Source: Kwoniella bestiolae CBS 10118 (lineage: Eukaryota > Basidiomycota > Tremellomycetes > Tremellales > Cryptococcaceae). Taken from it: a DNA stretch of 64,000 bases. The position numbers and the translations under genes are program-made. Positions 23,453 to 35,102 of this stretch are shown here, piece by piece. Below the pieces are notes generated by a model. It did no database searches, was not told the DNA's origin, and saw only the letters and a list, made by a program, of their open reading frames with translations. Position 1 is the first letter of the stretch. Every line of letters starts with the position of its first letter. The stretch spans positions 2,542,001 to 2,606,000 of the forward strand of contig NC_089242.1 in NCBI RefSeq assembly GCF_000512585.2, read 5' to 3'.

Positions 23453-25926
23453 ATGACCCAAGTCAAGCCTAAATCTGAGATGTCGCCGACACCCTCAACT
23501 CCCCTCGGAGAATCCTCGTCAACCCTTACGTCCTCACCACCTTTATCGCCTTCTTCCTCTCACCCCCATCCGTCCGACGACGAAATCACCTCCGACCTTT
23601 CCGGATCATGGATGGATATCGAAGAGTCCTCCGTTGGCCCATCCGTCCTGGGCGATGTCGGGTTTAGCGATACCAGCAGCGATTCTCATGGACTAGAACA
23701 CGAAACCCGATCCCAGTGGTCTACTTCTTCTGATGGAGGTAGAGATGCGGATGTTGAAGATGGAGGGGCGGTGATTCTCGAACATACCCATGAAGACGAG
23801 ATTGGTTCACCCTCACTCTCGGGATATACCGACGCTGAAGCTTCTACCTCAAAGCTCGACTCCTCAAGAGATACTCTCCATACTTCCTCCGAACACATCC
23901 GTCTAATCTATCCTGACGGAGCAAGCTTTACCTCTTCCTCTCGCACGACTCCCAGTGCCTCGATCATGGGCTTCCCGCCTCCTCAAGCTGATCACGGCGT
24001 CAGACCCAGATCCGGAACAACCATTGTTGAGCCCACGCTCTCATCCGTCGTCGCACTCGGAAAACTATCCCCTCGAAGAAGTTCTAGTCCGGTTAGAAGA
24101 GGTGTGGAGGATTCTTGGTTGCGTTCCAGTAAGCTGTGGACTCCTCCTAAGGAAGACGTCAACGTCCCTATTGTGGATCGAAGTGGATACCAGCTCTTGA
24201 ATTCTACGGAAGATATCCAAGAAATACCAGAAGAAGTTGGTCGACCTCAAGTGACAGAAGAGCTTGAGATGCCCAAACTGAGTATTGGGTCCGAAGAAGC
24301 AGGGGATGAGACTCTCACCGGGGAAAGGATCAAGACCTTTCTGAGAGATCTTCATGTCTCGACCAACGGGAAGACGTTTCAGTTAGATGATGAAGCTACC
24401 GATGGCCTCAAAGAGGATGTTATGCAGAATATGGAAACCCAGCAGGTTCTCGCCGCTGATAACGTCGAGGCTATCAAGGCTATTGCGAGGAAATGGTGAG
24501 TCGATACCACTCATATGTCTAATCAAAGTGTGCTGACTCATGCTTGCTCAGGTCTACACGAGTCTCCTACTTCGCCCTTGTTTCCTTCGTCTCCATCACT
24601 CTGATACGATCTTTCGGTTCCAACCTGTTCGTTCCTTTCGTCCCTGACGCACGAACCGAACGAGCAAGCATCGCCACTACTGCTGTTTCAGTCGAAACCC
24701 CCAAATCCTCATCATTTTGGGATCATCTACCTTTCGCTTCGCCAGCATCGACTTCGTCAGTCTCTGCAGCTAGTACCCCTACTACTGCTGTTCAGCCGGA
24801 TCCTCGACTGATCGAACAAGCGTTAGCGACGTTATCATCGATACACGACAGACTCTCCTCAGCTGCAAGCATCAAGCCGACTGCCGACACCACAGCCCAT
24901 GAAAGCAGTAAACACATCAGAGAAGGGAACCACAACTCTAGATCATCCACCTCTTGCTGTTCGCTGTCCGTCAGGAATAATAACGTCGCTCTCACAGTAC
25001 CTCCTTCGGTAAATCCTCCAGAGTCTAAGGTATCCATCGCCAAGAAGATTACACAAAAACTTCTTGGAGCGAATAAGACCGATGAGCCTGATGTCAATAC
25101 CACCCCCGCGACTCAGGCCTCTCCGCCCGACTGCTCCTGCAGCTTGTCTACGATCGTCCGATGCCAAGTCTTCGATAGGATCGTAGGCCCAGTGAAATTT
25201 TACGCTATCGCATCTTCGCAATACGTTGATGGCATATTTAGTCCGATACTACAGATTTTAGTCGAAAGGACCGCTCAACTTTTCAGCTCAAAGACCAACA
25301 CCACTGCTGCCGCCGTGGACCGAGCTTCGAGAGGTGCGGTCCTACTCAAAGACGGCATCGGAAACTTCTTCATCTCACATGTCCCTTCCGCCAATACGGA
25401 ATCTCTTGCTCGTGCTTCGGCAATGTTCGACTCTCTATCTGAATATGTCGAAAGTCGACTCGATGCCTTATCAGACTCATTGGACGAGCAAGTTGAAACC
25501 ATGCAGGAAAAGAGTATGGATTCGATCGTCAAAGCTAAGAAAGGTCTCGATAGACTCATCTCAGATTTCAAGGCGTATAGGGGTATCGAAGATGATGGGA
25601 AGAGTAAAGCCAGATCCACCGATGTAGGGAAAGATGGACCGCTGCCTTTCGCAAAGATGGAATCACCCTGTAAAGCAGCAAGTGGAGGATGTAAGCGAAC
25701 TCGAAGAGGGGAAGCGAGAAAGGAGAAGAGGATGTTGAAAAGAGAAATGAGATTAAGAGGAAAGGAAGTGAATATCAATATCCCGCCTATGGAGAAGCCT
25801 TCAAGAGGTAAGAGATTTATGGATATGGTACATCATGTAAGTGTTCATGCTGTTGTGCGAGAAATGGAATACAGTATGCTAATTCGTGCCTGGATGGGAA
25901 AGGGTGCTATGGCATTTGTGTTGTAA
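23453..25926 (+). CDS. single-pass membrane protein with WMDI (Atg8-binding-like) motif
   Basis: Two exons (23453-24495, 24552-25926) give 805 residues if there is no third intron near the end. No named family recognised. Residues 1-347 are acidic and Ser-rich; at 53-56 the core WMDI sits in SDLSGSWMDIEESS, an acidic-flanked W-x-x-I that fits an Atg8-interacting motif. One hydrophobic segment, YFALVSFVSITLIRSFGSNL, lies at about 353-376. The C-terminal ~430 residues contain several predicted amphipathic helices (e.g. SLSEYVESRLDALSDSLDEQ), two Cys clusters (CCS, CSCS), and a very basic stretch with KRTRRGEARKEKR. The layout (cytosolic AIM, one membrane span, helical far side) recalls ER/nuclear-envelope autophagy receptors such as Atg39, but I cannot show homology. 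A short intron from about 25837 could change the last residues. Confidence 0.6.
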
Positions 25927-26616
25927 ATTGGGTGTTAATACCTTTTTGTCTGATTTAATAAGCGTTTCTATCATCTTCTTTTCGCTCATCTTCTTCGACT
26001 AGTGACGCATCTTTATCCTCTTCTTCATTCTTCTATTTCCCATTTGAAGTCGAATCATCATTATATAGCGAATACCAGATACATTTTCCCTTTTCCACTT
26101 CTTTCTTCGTTATCTCATTGGATCGTCATTTCCCCCCTTCAACGCTCACATTCAGTTGTAAAATCTCTTCTTTCATTTTGTATATCCGATTTTATGGCTA
26201 TCACCACCACCATCTCCTGTTGTCACCCCAATCCGTTGTAATCCCCTTTTATTGTATATATTTTGATTATTCATGTTATTTTAGTTGTTGTTTGTTGATT
26301 ATTCTTTTATGTGACTATGAAATTGATATGACCTCTTTCGATTGGGCATCGCATACCACTCAGGTCCAGCACAAGCATCTGAACAAGACCATTTCCCACT
26401 TCACTAGATGAGAAATCTGCGAAGTGACTAACCTCGTCAAACTATTTTTTGATCTCATCAACTTCGGGTATTGCCGATCAAACATTGAGTTACGAGATGA
26501 GATCCCAGATGACTCGACACTGGCAGCTGGATACTCAAACATTCAGCACCACTATAACACATATATGATCATCTACCAGTCCCACCTTCCCACTTCACCG
26601 GCCCACCACCAATACC
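25927..26616. other. intergenic region
   Basis: AT/pyrimidine-rich sequence with no supported gene. It holds the 3' end of the preceding gene and the promoter of the PhzF-like gene. Confidence 0.4.
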
Positions 26617-28013
26617 ATGTCATCCTCTCACCTCCCACCACTCCCATTCCACGTCCTCTCCGCCTTCGCCCCCACTTCAGGAACAGGCTCCCAAGCTGCC
26701 TTGGTGATCTACCCGTCCAATACCGATCCTAGGTGGTTGGACGATAGGTACCTCCTTAAAGTCGCTGGTGATTTTGGTTATACAGCTACAGTCCATCTGG
26801 CTCCGAGTGGGAAAGAGGGAGAGGAGGGGGAATGGGAGATTAGGTGGTTCACAGCTAAGTCTGTGAGTTGAGTTCATGGATGGGTCATTGATCATATACG
26901 AGCGAGCATATACGTGTTTTAAAGCTTTCGCTTTTGCTTTTGATCTTCAGCTGGATCTGGGTTCCGCGGCGTATGGAATGATGGTATGACTGACCCACGG
27001 TCATACTTGTACGTAGGAATTAGCCCTGTGCGGACATGGTACGATCTCAACGTCCTATATCTTATTCCAACAATACCCTCATATGAATACTTTAAGATAT
27101 ATCAACCCGATAGCGGGGAGATTCCAGTCTACCAGACTTGAAGTGCCTCTCTCGTCGTCAGCCTCGTCTTCTTCAAGCAACGAGGTGGAAATTAGCCTGC
27201 CGAGCTTGCCTCAAGAAGTGCTCAGGTCCATGGGGAGTGGTACACCGCATGAGGATGGAAAGGGTTTGAGAGATGCCTTGGGTGTAGGTGAAGATGAGGT
27301 GTTGGATATTTCAGAGTTCAAGTACGGGGTGCACAAGTCCTTGATCGTTCTGGTTAAGGGGGAGGTGGGGTTGAGGGAATTGCAAGTGGACATAAGGGGA
27401 TTGGTAAGTCGAGTTTCTTGCTTTGAGGAATACCGATTGATGGGATTGTCCGCTCATCTTGTTCTTGTGGGATGTTACAGGGCGAGATAGCTTCTGGACA
27501 AATCATCATTACTCAGATATCCCCTGAATCGGAAAGCAGTGATAATCTGGTCATTAAATCGAGGATGTTCGCACCTGGAATTGGGATACAGGAAGATACC
27601 ATTGTGAGTTTTCGTTGCGATTTGGCAGATCGTCGAGGCATGACCATACAATCCCCCTTGAACCTTAACGAATACATCCCATGTCTTTCCTCAAGCATTA
27701 TCGACGTATCCCACTATATACAAAGGTCTCTTCCCGTATGCTTGCTCAGCTTACACCTCTTCCCCTCTCCTTCCGATAGACCGGATCAGCCCATACGTAC
27801 TTGACGAATTATTACCTCCTCACTCCCGCTTCTCGCTTCCTTCCCCACAAGTTCCAGCAGAACCCTAGTGGTGTGACCATCCAAGCCACCCAGCTGAGCG
27901 AGAGGGGAGGGGGAATGAAATGTATCCTTGGAGAAGGGAATAGGACGGTGAGATTGATAGGCAAGGTTAGGGAGTTTGGGAAGGGGTTTTTGGTGGATGA
28001 TGATGATGTTTGA
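26617..28013 (+). CDS. PhzF family protein (phenazine biosynthesis-like fold)
   Basis: Four exons joined by protein continuity. The PhzF/diaminopimelate-epimerase fold is built of two similar halves with the active site between them. Landmarks: N-terminal PFHVLSAFAPTSGTGSQAAL, then after intron 1 KSELALCGHGT, where the Glu matches the catalytic Glu of the family and CGHGT the usual GHPT/GHAT loop, then RMFAPGIGIQEDTI joined across a 176-base intron to TGSAHTYLTNYY, the second-half phosphate/substrate loop. The C-terminus GNRTVRLIGKVREFGKGFLV is typical. The fungal homologs are mostly of unknown substrate; a small-molecule isomerase is the best guess. The second half carries a low-complexity SSSASSSSSN insert near residue 125. 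Confidence 0.85.
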
Positions 28014-28543
28014 TGTTTTATGCGTAATGACAGGACAGGACACAATGGGGATCAAACGGCAATGATGGACTGAAGGAGGTCTCTTGTCAGTCTCATATTT
28101 GCAGTACTAGAAACTCGTCATATCTGAAATCTCCTTGCAGTTGAAAAGACAAGATTTCTTCTGATGTTACTGTATATCGCACATTCCATGAATACATACA
28201 TTTACACGATGTACATTAACTATTATATCTAAAGTATTCATTTGTGTATTATAGTATGTATCTATACAACTAAAACGAATAATATATACTGTACAAATCA
28301 ACAACAAAACCAACAAATACTCAAATGATAAATGTCCAACACGAGCGAAACGCAAGTTAAATGAGATAAGATAGAATCAAAATCAAAATCAAATATCAAA
28401 AATCAAAAATCTCAATCTAAGATATATCTTCTTCTTCCCTGCCCTGTAATTTCGTTTTGGCCAGAGAATCATCTTACAACTCAGCCCATCCCCGGTCTAA
28501 TCCAGCAGAACAGACCGCAATCAACTTCACTGCCTCACCAACC
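28014..28543. other. spacer between convergent genes
   Basis: AT-rich 3' region between the PhzF-like gene and the minus-strand kinase gene. A run of AATCAAAA-type repeats lies at about 28375-28415. No gene seen. Confidence 0.4.
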
Positions 28544-31500
28544 TCAATCCTCCTCATCTTCAAGGTTCAACCCCAACCCCAACTCATCCCAATACATCCT
28601 AATCTCCCCCGCAGTCATCCTATTCTCAGGAAAAGGATTCAACATATTCTTCAACACCCTTCTTACTTCCTCTGATACCCGCTCACCCCCATCTAAGAAA
28701 AGCATCGACGGACTCCCATCTTCATACGGCTCGTTCAACTGCCTCATAGCTTTATTATCTAGGTCAAATATTTCATCTAAAGAGTTCACATCGGGAAGCA
28801 ATTCGTTGGATGGAGAGGTGGGTGTTGGGAGTTGAACGATAGCTTTGGGTAATGATGAGCTTTGATCTGAGATTGTAGTAGTAGATTTAACACTACTTGA
28901 TCTTCTGAGTTTATCATCCTGCGACTTCCTTAGAGATCCATTACGGGATATACCGTTTGTCGGGGAAGTCACATCAAACTCGTCCTCATCAGATAACAAT
29001 CTCGTAATTGCGTCCAACCCCGGTCCATTGTTACTTGTAGGTGTTCCAGTGGTGTATGGACCGGATTTGACCCAATTCGCATAAAGCTTGACTCCAGAGG
29101 GAGACTCGTTGCTCGTTGCCTCGTCTGACGCTCGGATACTTTCCGCTGAAGTCATTCTCTTCAATTTCGGTTTGACACCATGTGAAAGACCATCAACCAT
29201 AATCGAAGTAGCCGCGAGATGTTCTCTCGAATAACTCGGTGGAACCCTCAATGACCCCGCTCGTCTCACTCCTCCACCTAATGCTGCAGTCGTTCCTGCA
29301 CCAGAGGGGTATCCCGCACCAGAAGCAGAAGCATTGGAATATCCCCTCCAAGCTGATGGATAGGGGCTCCCGGCGGTGGAAACTCCATCTTCGTTCCCTA
29401 TTCTCTGGAATCTCTCCCTTTCTTCGTATGCCCACAGACCTCCTTTCCTGACATGATGCATCATCTCGACTGTCCGTATGCCTCGGAAGGGCTCTCGACC
29501 CGTTAGGCATTGGTAGAGTGTTGCTCCCAATGCGAAGATGTCCACGGGGAATGAGAAGGTTTGATTCGGGTCGACCAGCTCGGGAGGAGAGAATGGGAGA
29601 GTCCCTAGACCTAGACCATCAGTGGGAGGATGGGCAGGATGGATGAGCAGGGAAGAACCGAAATCGGATAATCGGATGTGCAGATCGGCGGTTAGCTGGA
29701 GGGTTGGCTCAAGTATTAGCACGGTTCATTGGTGAGGAGAAAGTTGCAGTCATGATATCCTAGCAAGGATATCTGGGTAAAGGGAAGATGAAGAGTGATG
29801 ACCAGAAGAAGAGGAGAATAGACACCCACGAGCAAATTCCCAGGCTTGACATCAGCATGCACCACCCCCTTGCCATGCACCCATTCGAGCGCTTCGGCCC
29901 CCTCCCTCGCCCACCTTTCCCACAACCTCCTTCCCACAAGCTGAGGACTAATACGTAGCATCCTGTCCAGCGTCCCCAGCGGGGCATGTTCGAGGAGCAA
30001 TACCAGCCTGGAGATGGAGGGCGCAGAGTTATGTTGATCGTATCGTACCGATTGAGCTAGGGATGGTAAAGAGGGGTATGAAGGCAAGGTTCCAGTCGAA
30101 TCGGGTGGTAAGGGCGCATGAGCATTCATGATGGTAGATGACCTTTGTCTTCTTAGATCACCTATCGTTATGGTATTGGGTATAGGTTTTGATTCCGCCC
30201 CAGTCAACAAGTCTGAAGATGATCTTGTATGTGTTTGATTGGTATTCTGCCCTTGACCTGAAGGGAGAGTAGGGAATCCTTCGATGTCCTCTTTAACAGC
30301 TATGAGCTTCACGACGTAGACACTCCCACATGGTCTTTTCCGTTTCTGCCTCTCTCCTTCAGGTATCTCGGTCGTAGATGGTTGATGACTACCCCTCAAC
30401 GGAGATGCAGCCCTCTGTCTAGGTCTGATCCGTCTAGCATGATCGGATCTCTCCAGACCAGATCTAGATCCAGATCCAGATTGTTTGTTCGGTCCAGTCA
30501 AACGATTCAGGAAGAAAGCCTCTCTCAAACCCATAGTCTGCGATTCCCTATCAGGTGCCAGTCTCTTAGCAGCGCATAATCTCCAACTTCCTCCCCTCAG
30601 GCCATCGCCATCTTCGTTGACTTCCATCTGCTCTTGTCTCCCCGTCCCAGTGCCAGTCGAAAACAGTACAGATCCACCGTTACTCCTATCGCCATGTCTG
30701 GTCTTTCTCTTCCGCTTGTAAGCTGCCAGGTAGGCTTTGGCGTACCGACCCTCGCCCAGAAGGTAGGTGGAACTAGGCATTAGACGCAGTTCGATATCGT
30801 CTGACGAAGGTGGTAATGGGGGTTTCCAACCTTCCAGCCCGCCCGATCCGGTAGGTGGTAATTGTGGGGATTGATGTAATGGTGAGAGGGGGTCTTCAAT
30901 CCCAGAAGAGGAAGTATAATTATCGCCTGATCTCTCCTTTTGTTTGAGTTTCTGACGCGATCCAGATCCGGAGGATATACTGGTGCTCGCCCCATTATCA
31001 TTCTCTTTAAGAGGGAGTGCCGGCGGGATTTTCCTAGCGACTGAGGACGATCTTGACAAGTTGAGAGGAGAGGGTGCGAACGAGCTTATTCCGTTGAGAG
31101 AGCTTACTAACCTCGGTGCGGGAGGGGGAGTAATACTTTGAATTGGAGTATCAAAGAATGATGATGTACGGGGTGAAGGGGATATATCGTTCTTGTCTAA
31201 ACTGGGTAACGAAGTTTTCGTCTGTAATGTTAGACCCGAAGAGACGGGTACACCAAATTCATCTACCACTCCGCCTCCGCCATTGGAGGAAGACGAGAAC
31301 GTATTGGAGATACCTTCTAAATCCATCTTCAAGCCCAGTTCCGCCCTCTTCTTCCCTCCCGACGGTAAGGTACTTGCATGAGCAAAGTCAGTCGTATTCC
31401 CTCCCAAGTCGAATATCGAGTTGTGACTGCTTGACGACGGTACTGCGGCAGGACGGGATTCGGCTAATGGTTTGGGGGGTGGGATCTCGGGTTGCCAGGA

Positions 31501-31605
31501 TGTGGTGAATAGGTCGTTCCGCGATGATGAGGGACGTGGTGTGCATGGATCGTGGGGTGGGATGGAATGGTGTGGGTGGGGTTGAGAGTCGCGTAGGAGC
31601 GACAT
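28544..31605 (-). CDS. Ser/Thr protein kinase with split catalytic domain
   Basis: Two exons (31605-29830, 29695-28544) give 975 residues. Residues 1 to about 270 are disordered and Ser/Pro-rich. The kinase lobe follows: glycine loop LGEGRYAKAYLA, VAIK-type lysine in RLCAAKRL, an alpha-C Glu in LREAFFLNRL, hinge LVLLLEHAPLGTLDRML, catalytic loop HADVKPGNLL (HAD in place of HRD), DFG in IRLSDFGSS and APE-equivalent PFSPPEL. After GGLWAYEERERFQRIG an insert of about 240 Ser-rich residues interrupts the C-lobe before the final helix with NPFPENRMTAGEI. Another Ser/Arg-rich insert lies between alpha-C and VYVVKLIAV. The intron falls directly after PGNLL. I do not recognise the subfamily for certain; Nnk1-type fungal kinases are one possibility. 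Confidence 0.85.
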
Positions 31606-32751
31606 GGTGTTGGGTGTCCCTCCTTGTTGATTGGGATGGGACGGAAGTGCCTATTGGTGTGGAAAGTGTGACTGATGTGTTGTGGTTACAAACGGATGGG
31701 TGTGGTTGAGATGTGGTTGATAAATGACCAAGTGTGTATGGAACTATGACGATGGTGATGAAGTAATGTTGTTGATTGTTGATCAGAGTAGTTGGGTGGG
31801 TTCCTTTGGATCTGATGTGTGATGGATGGCACTAATCCTTATCCAACAGAAACGGTCCGATTGATCCCGGAAGTATATCTTTCTTTCTGAGCTGTACTGC
31901 GAGGTGAGGCTGTATATTTATATCTGGTAGCCGTGACTGCGACCCGTGACTGGTAACTTGTAACTGTCATTCAGGTTCAAGGTGATCTTCAACTGCGAGA
32001 TACTTTTGATTTTGATTTTGGGTTGAAAGTGCTTTCGTAATAACAAGAGATAACTCGTATACGGAAAGGAACGATCTTGAGTTCCAGGATGTAATGTTCA
32101 ATCTAATCCCCAAGGATTATGGGTTATATCCGTTTTCTTGGCGACGCGCAGGATTTAACTGGTCTTAGAAGAGCAGAGCTCAAGGTGTGATATGAAGCTG
32201 TATCAATTAACCACTGTGATGAAGGTGGAGTGAATGCGAATGCGAATGCGAATGCGAATGTCTGAGCTGCAAGCTATACATACATATGCTATACAATCGC
32301 AATCGTCGCTGTCATGTCTCTGTACGTAGAGATAGATAGATGATTCAGGCGGATTCAGAAAAAACCAAGAGTGAGACCAGATATCAGGTTGTTGCTTGAT
32401 TCGGCAATTTTGTCTGATGATAATTTCCGAAATTGAAAAACATTAACATGGTCTGGACCCACCGGTGGATGTTGATAAATGAAGAATGATCCTGACTATC
32501 TACTGGTAGTAAGATGCGATCGAGCTGATAATCCTGATACTGGACTGACATCAACACAAGTTTAGTTATCCTCATCAGGTAAGTATTCGCAAATTGATGA
32601 GATGAACAGTCCGCTTCCTACCTCCGCACCCTGCACAGCAGACATGATACCGTTTATATTGTCAATCATCCGTATCCATGTACATACGATACAACCATTA
32701 CAGACCATCATCAAAGCTATACCATCCTTCTAATGAATGCAGGCCCTATCC
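31606..32751. other. intergenic region
   Basis: Promoter side of the kinase gene and 3' side of the STIMATE-like gene. It contains the GAATGC microsatellite at 32232-32260 and TTTTGATTTTGATTTTG near 32005. No supported ORF. Confidence 0.4.
32232..32260 (+). repeat. (GAATGC) hexamer microsatellite
   Basis: Almost five units of GAATGC in tandem. Confidence 0.9.
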
Positions 32752-34496
32752 TTACTGACTCCTCGTTACCTCCTTCAAACTAACACTATCCGTACTATCC
32801 GCTGCAATGGCATGACTAACAGTCGGCGACTCAGGAGGACTCAACGTCCATCTAGCTTCTCTCTCCAAATCCTCTCTTGGGTGCCTCGAGACACCTTCCA
32901 ACTTAGTTATCGTAGCAGGAGGTGAAGGCGTCCTACTACCATGATCGAAAGATGATATCGTGGGACTAGCTTCGAAAGGCATGGTCTCGGGCGAAGGAGC
33001 CGCAGATCTCTTTCCTCTACCTCTCTCGTCTCGGACGTATAACCTACTCGTTCCTCCTTCACTGATCCCTCCGATCGTACTATTACTCTGCAACGAGGCG
33101 GAATTACTTTCCAGATCTGTCTGCGCGTCGAAGAATACCGTCGAACTTGATCGTGTAGAGGTAGATACGTCTGATACTTTGCTGATCAATTTTGACCATA
33201 GACTATTGGAGTCGGTGCTACCACCGGGTAAAGCTGATTTTGCTCTGACGGGCGAACCGATAGGTGAAGGAGTGGCTGATCCGTAATCTCTAGGATTGGA
33301 CGTGAGAAGTGGTGAAGACGGTATAACCATAGACGGACTACTTTCTTTCCTATTCCTGCTCCTACTCCTATTTATACTATTCCCAGAAATCTCTCTTGTC
33401 AAACCACCCGATTCTATATCCCTTCCAGGTCCGTCGTCATGGTCATCGTGTCCCCTTATTCGTCTATACTGTCCTGCCGCATCGTGGTCGTTCTCGTCTT
33501 CATCGTCTTTGCCGCCAGCTTTGATCACCTGGTCGACCAGGCAGAACTGCACCACGTTCATCACCAAGGGAAAGATGGCCATGACGAATATCACTTGGGC
33601 TTTCGGTCCGAGATGATCGAGTAGGCTATGTGACCAGTCGATCAGGGATTTTGAGATTCCAGGTAAGGTGAGGGGAAGAAGAACGAGGAGTTTCATGGTG
33701 ATTATTGACATTAGGTAAGGTGCGAGTTGTTTCCACCAGCTATGTAAATGAAAGTAGTTAGCGATCGTCGATGCGCAGAAACAGATGATCAGATCATGCT
33801 GATTGCTGCACAAAGGTGAAAGCTGAAATTTTCAGCAGACTCACAAAACAGGATTGGGCGGATGACCATATTGTCCACTTATGAACCCCTCCATAGCCAT
33901 GTATTTTGAGATGTACCATGTATAAGCTTTCAAACTGAAGTAGATGATACCGACGCCTATATCCGCAATATATCGGTTAGCTGTTTAGATGGAAATCTTC
34001 AGAAAGGACCATAGCAGCTCACCGATCGTAGTGTCTATCAGTACGTTCAGGAAGTACAATGAACATGGATTGTTGTGCGCTACTGAAGCTACCACGTCTG
34101 ATATCTGGTGAAGTGATATGACATGAGCAGGTGATCCAATACAGTAGGTACACGTATGAGGATTTCATCCTGACGATAAAAGCAGAGAAGGCACTAACCA
34201 GAATGTTCAGACCATGCACCACAGCCTGCCCAGCCAACTGCTTCCCCACATCATACACCCATATCCTCCATGATCGTTTCCGTTTTTCCAATTGTCTCTT
34301 AACGACCAAAGAGAGAATGACGAATACCCCCACTATGTGTACACCACTCTTAATTAGCTTCTTACCGCCTTACATTCATCGGAAAAGATGACTCACTCAG
34401 AGCCTGAACCACCAGCCCCGTCGTACCCAGAAGCTTACATCTATCTTCATCGGTATGACCGGGTGGTATTACGGGTGAAGGCGGCTCCACTTCCAT
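32752..34496 (-). CDS. multi-pass membrane protein, STIMATE/TMEM110 (yeast YPL162C-like) family
   Basis: Exons joined by protein continuity, starting MEVEPPSPVIPPGHTDEDRC at 34496. Family landmarks: CKLLGTTGLVVQALMGVFVI, LVVKRQLEKRKRSWRIWVYD, VGKQLAGQAVVHGLNI, a DTTIGVGIIYFSLKAYTWYI helix, and then WWKQLAPYLMSIITMKLLVL and VIFVMAIFPLVMNVVQFCL. About five membrane segments are expected. In animals STIMATE acts at ER-plasma membrane junctions; the yeast relative is a vacuolar membrane protein of unclear role, so location here is uncertain. The last ~200 residues form a disordered Ser/Arg-rich tail (NRSRSRNRKE, SPPATITKLEG) that probably faces the cytosol. Introns fall after QAL and after PPNPVF. 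Confidence 0.78.
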
Positions 34497-35102
34497 GGTA
34501 GGTTGGGTGATCGGTAGTGGATGTTATATACAAAGTAGGCTTGGGGCGGGTGACATGTATGGTATAGTAGACAGGGTCTGCGATAGCCAGTTGGGTTGTG
34601 TAAGCTTTGTATATGTATGAGAATGGTGATTTGGCACGATGAAAGGACAGTGACCGGTGAAATGACTAGTATAAAGCCAAGATATCTTGGATGCTCCTCA
34701 TCTACGTAGATCTTCCTCAACTCAGCAACCGGAACCTTTGACCGAATCGACGAGTGGCACATGGCTTTATTACGTAAGCCAAGTCACCGTACGACAAGAG
34801 ATAAGAAGCCCAAGCGCTAAGCTTAATAGCTCGCTCGTTCGTTCCTGATGTATGTGGATTGTTGGAAAATCGCTCGACGGTTATTTCCAAGAACATGAAT
34901 GTTGTTATCCGTAAAATGGAAATACACATCAATACGCTTCTCAGCTCTTTGGATATCCCCCCGACAAACATATATACCCAAGCCACTCATCCACACCCCA
35001 ATCTTCTCTTTTCCCACTTCTCTCCATCCCTCTTTTGCCCGATAAATAGACCTCCTCAAAACCCCAAGCGCTAGAGATAAGACCACCCACATACCCATAA
35101 AC
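34497..35102. promoter_or_regulatory. divergent promoter between the STIMATE-like gene and GCV1
   Basis: 606 bases between opposite starts. No clear operator. Several CT-rich tracts lie just before the GCV1 ATG. Confidence 0.4.

Noticed and set aside
25837..25874. 38-base intron near the 3' end of the WMDI-motif gene
   Set aside because: Good donor GTAAGT, but the intron would be shorter than others in the window and removal does not give a clearly better C-terminus; left as an uncertainty.
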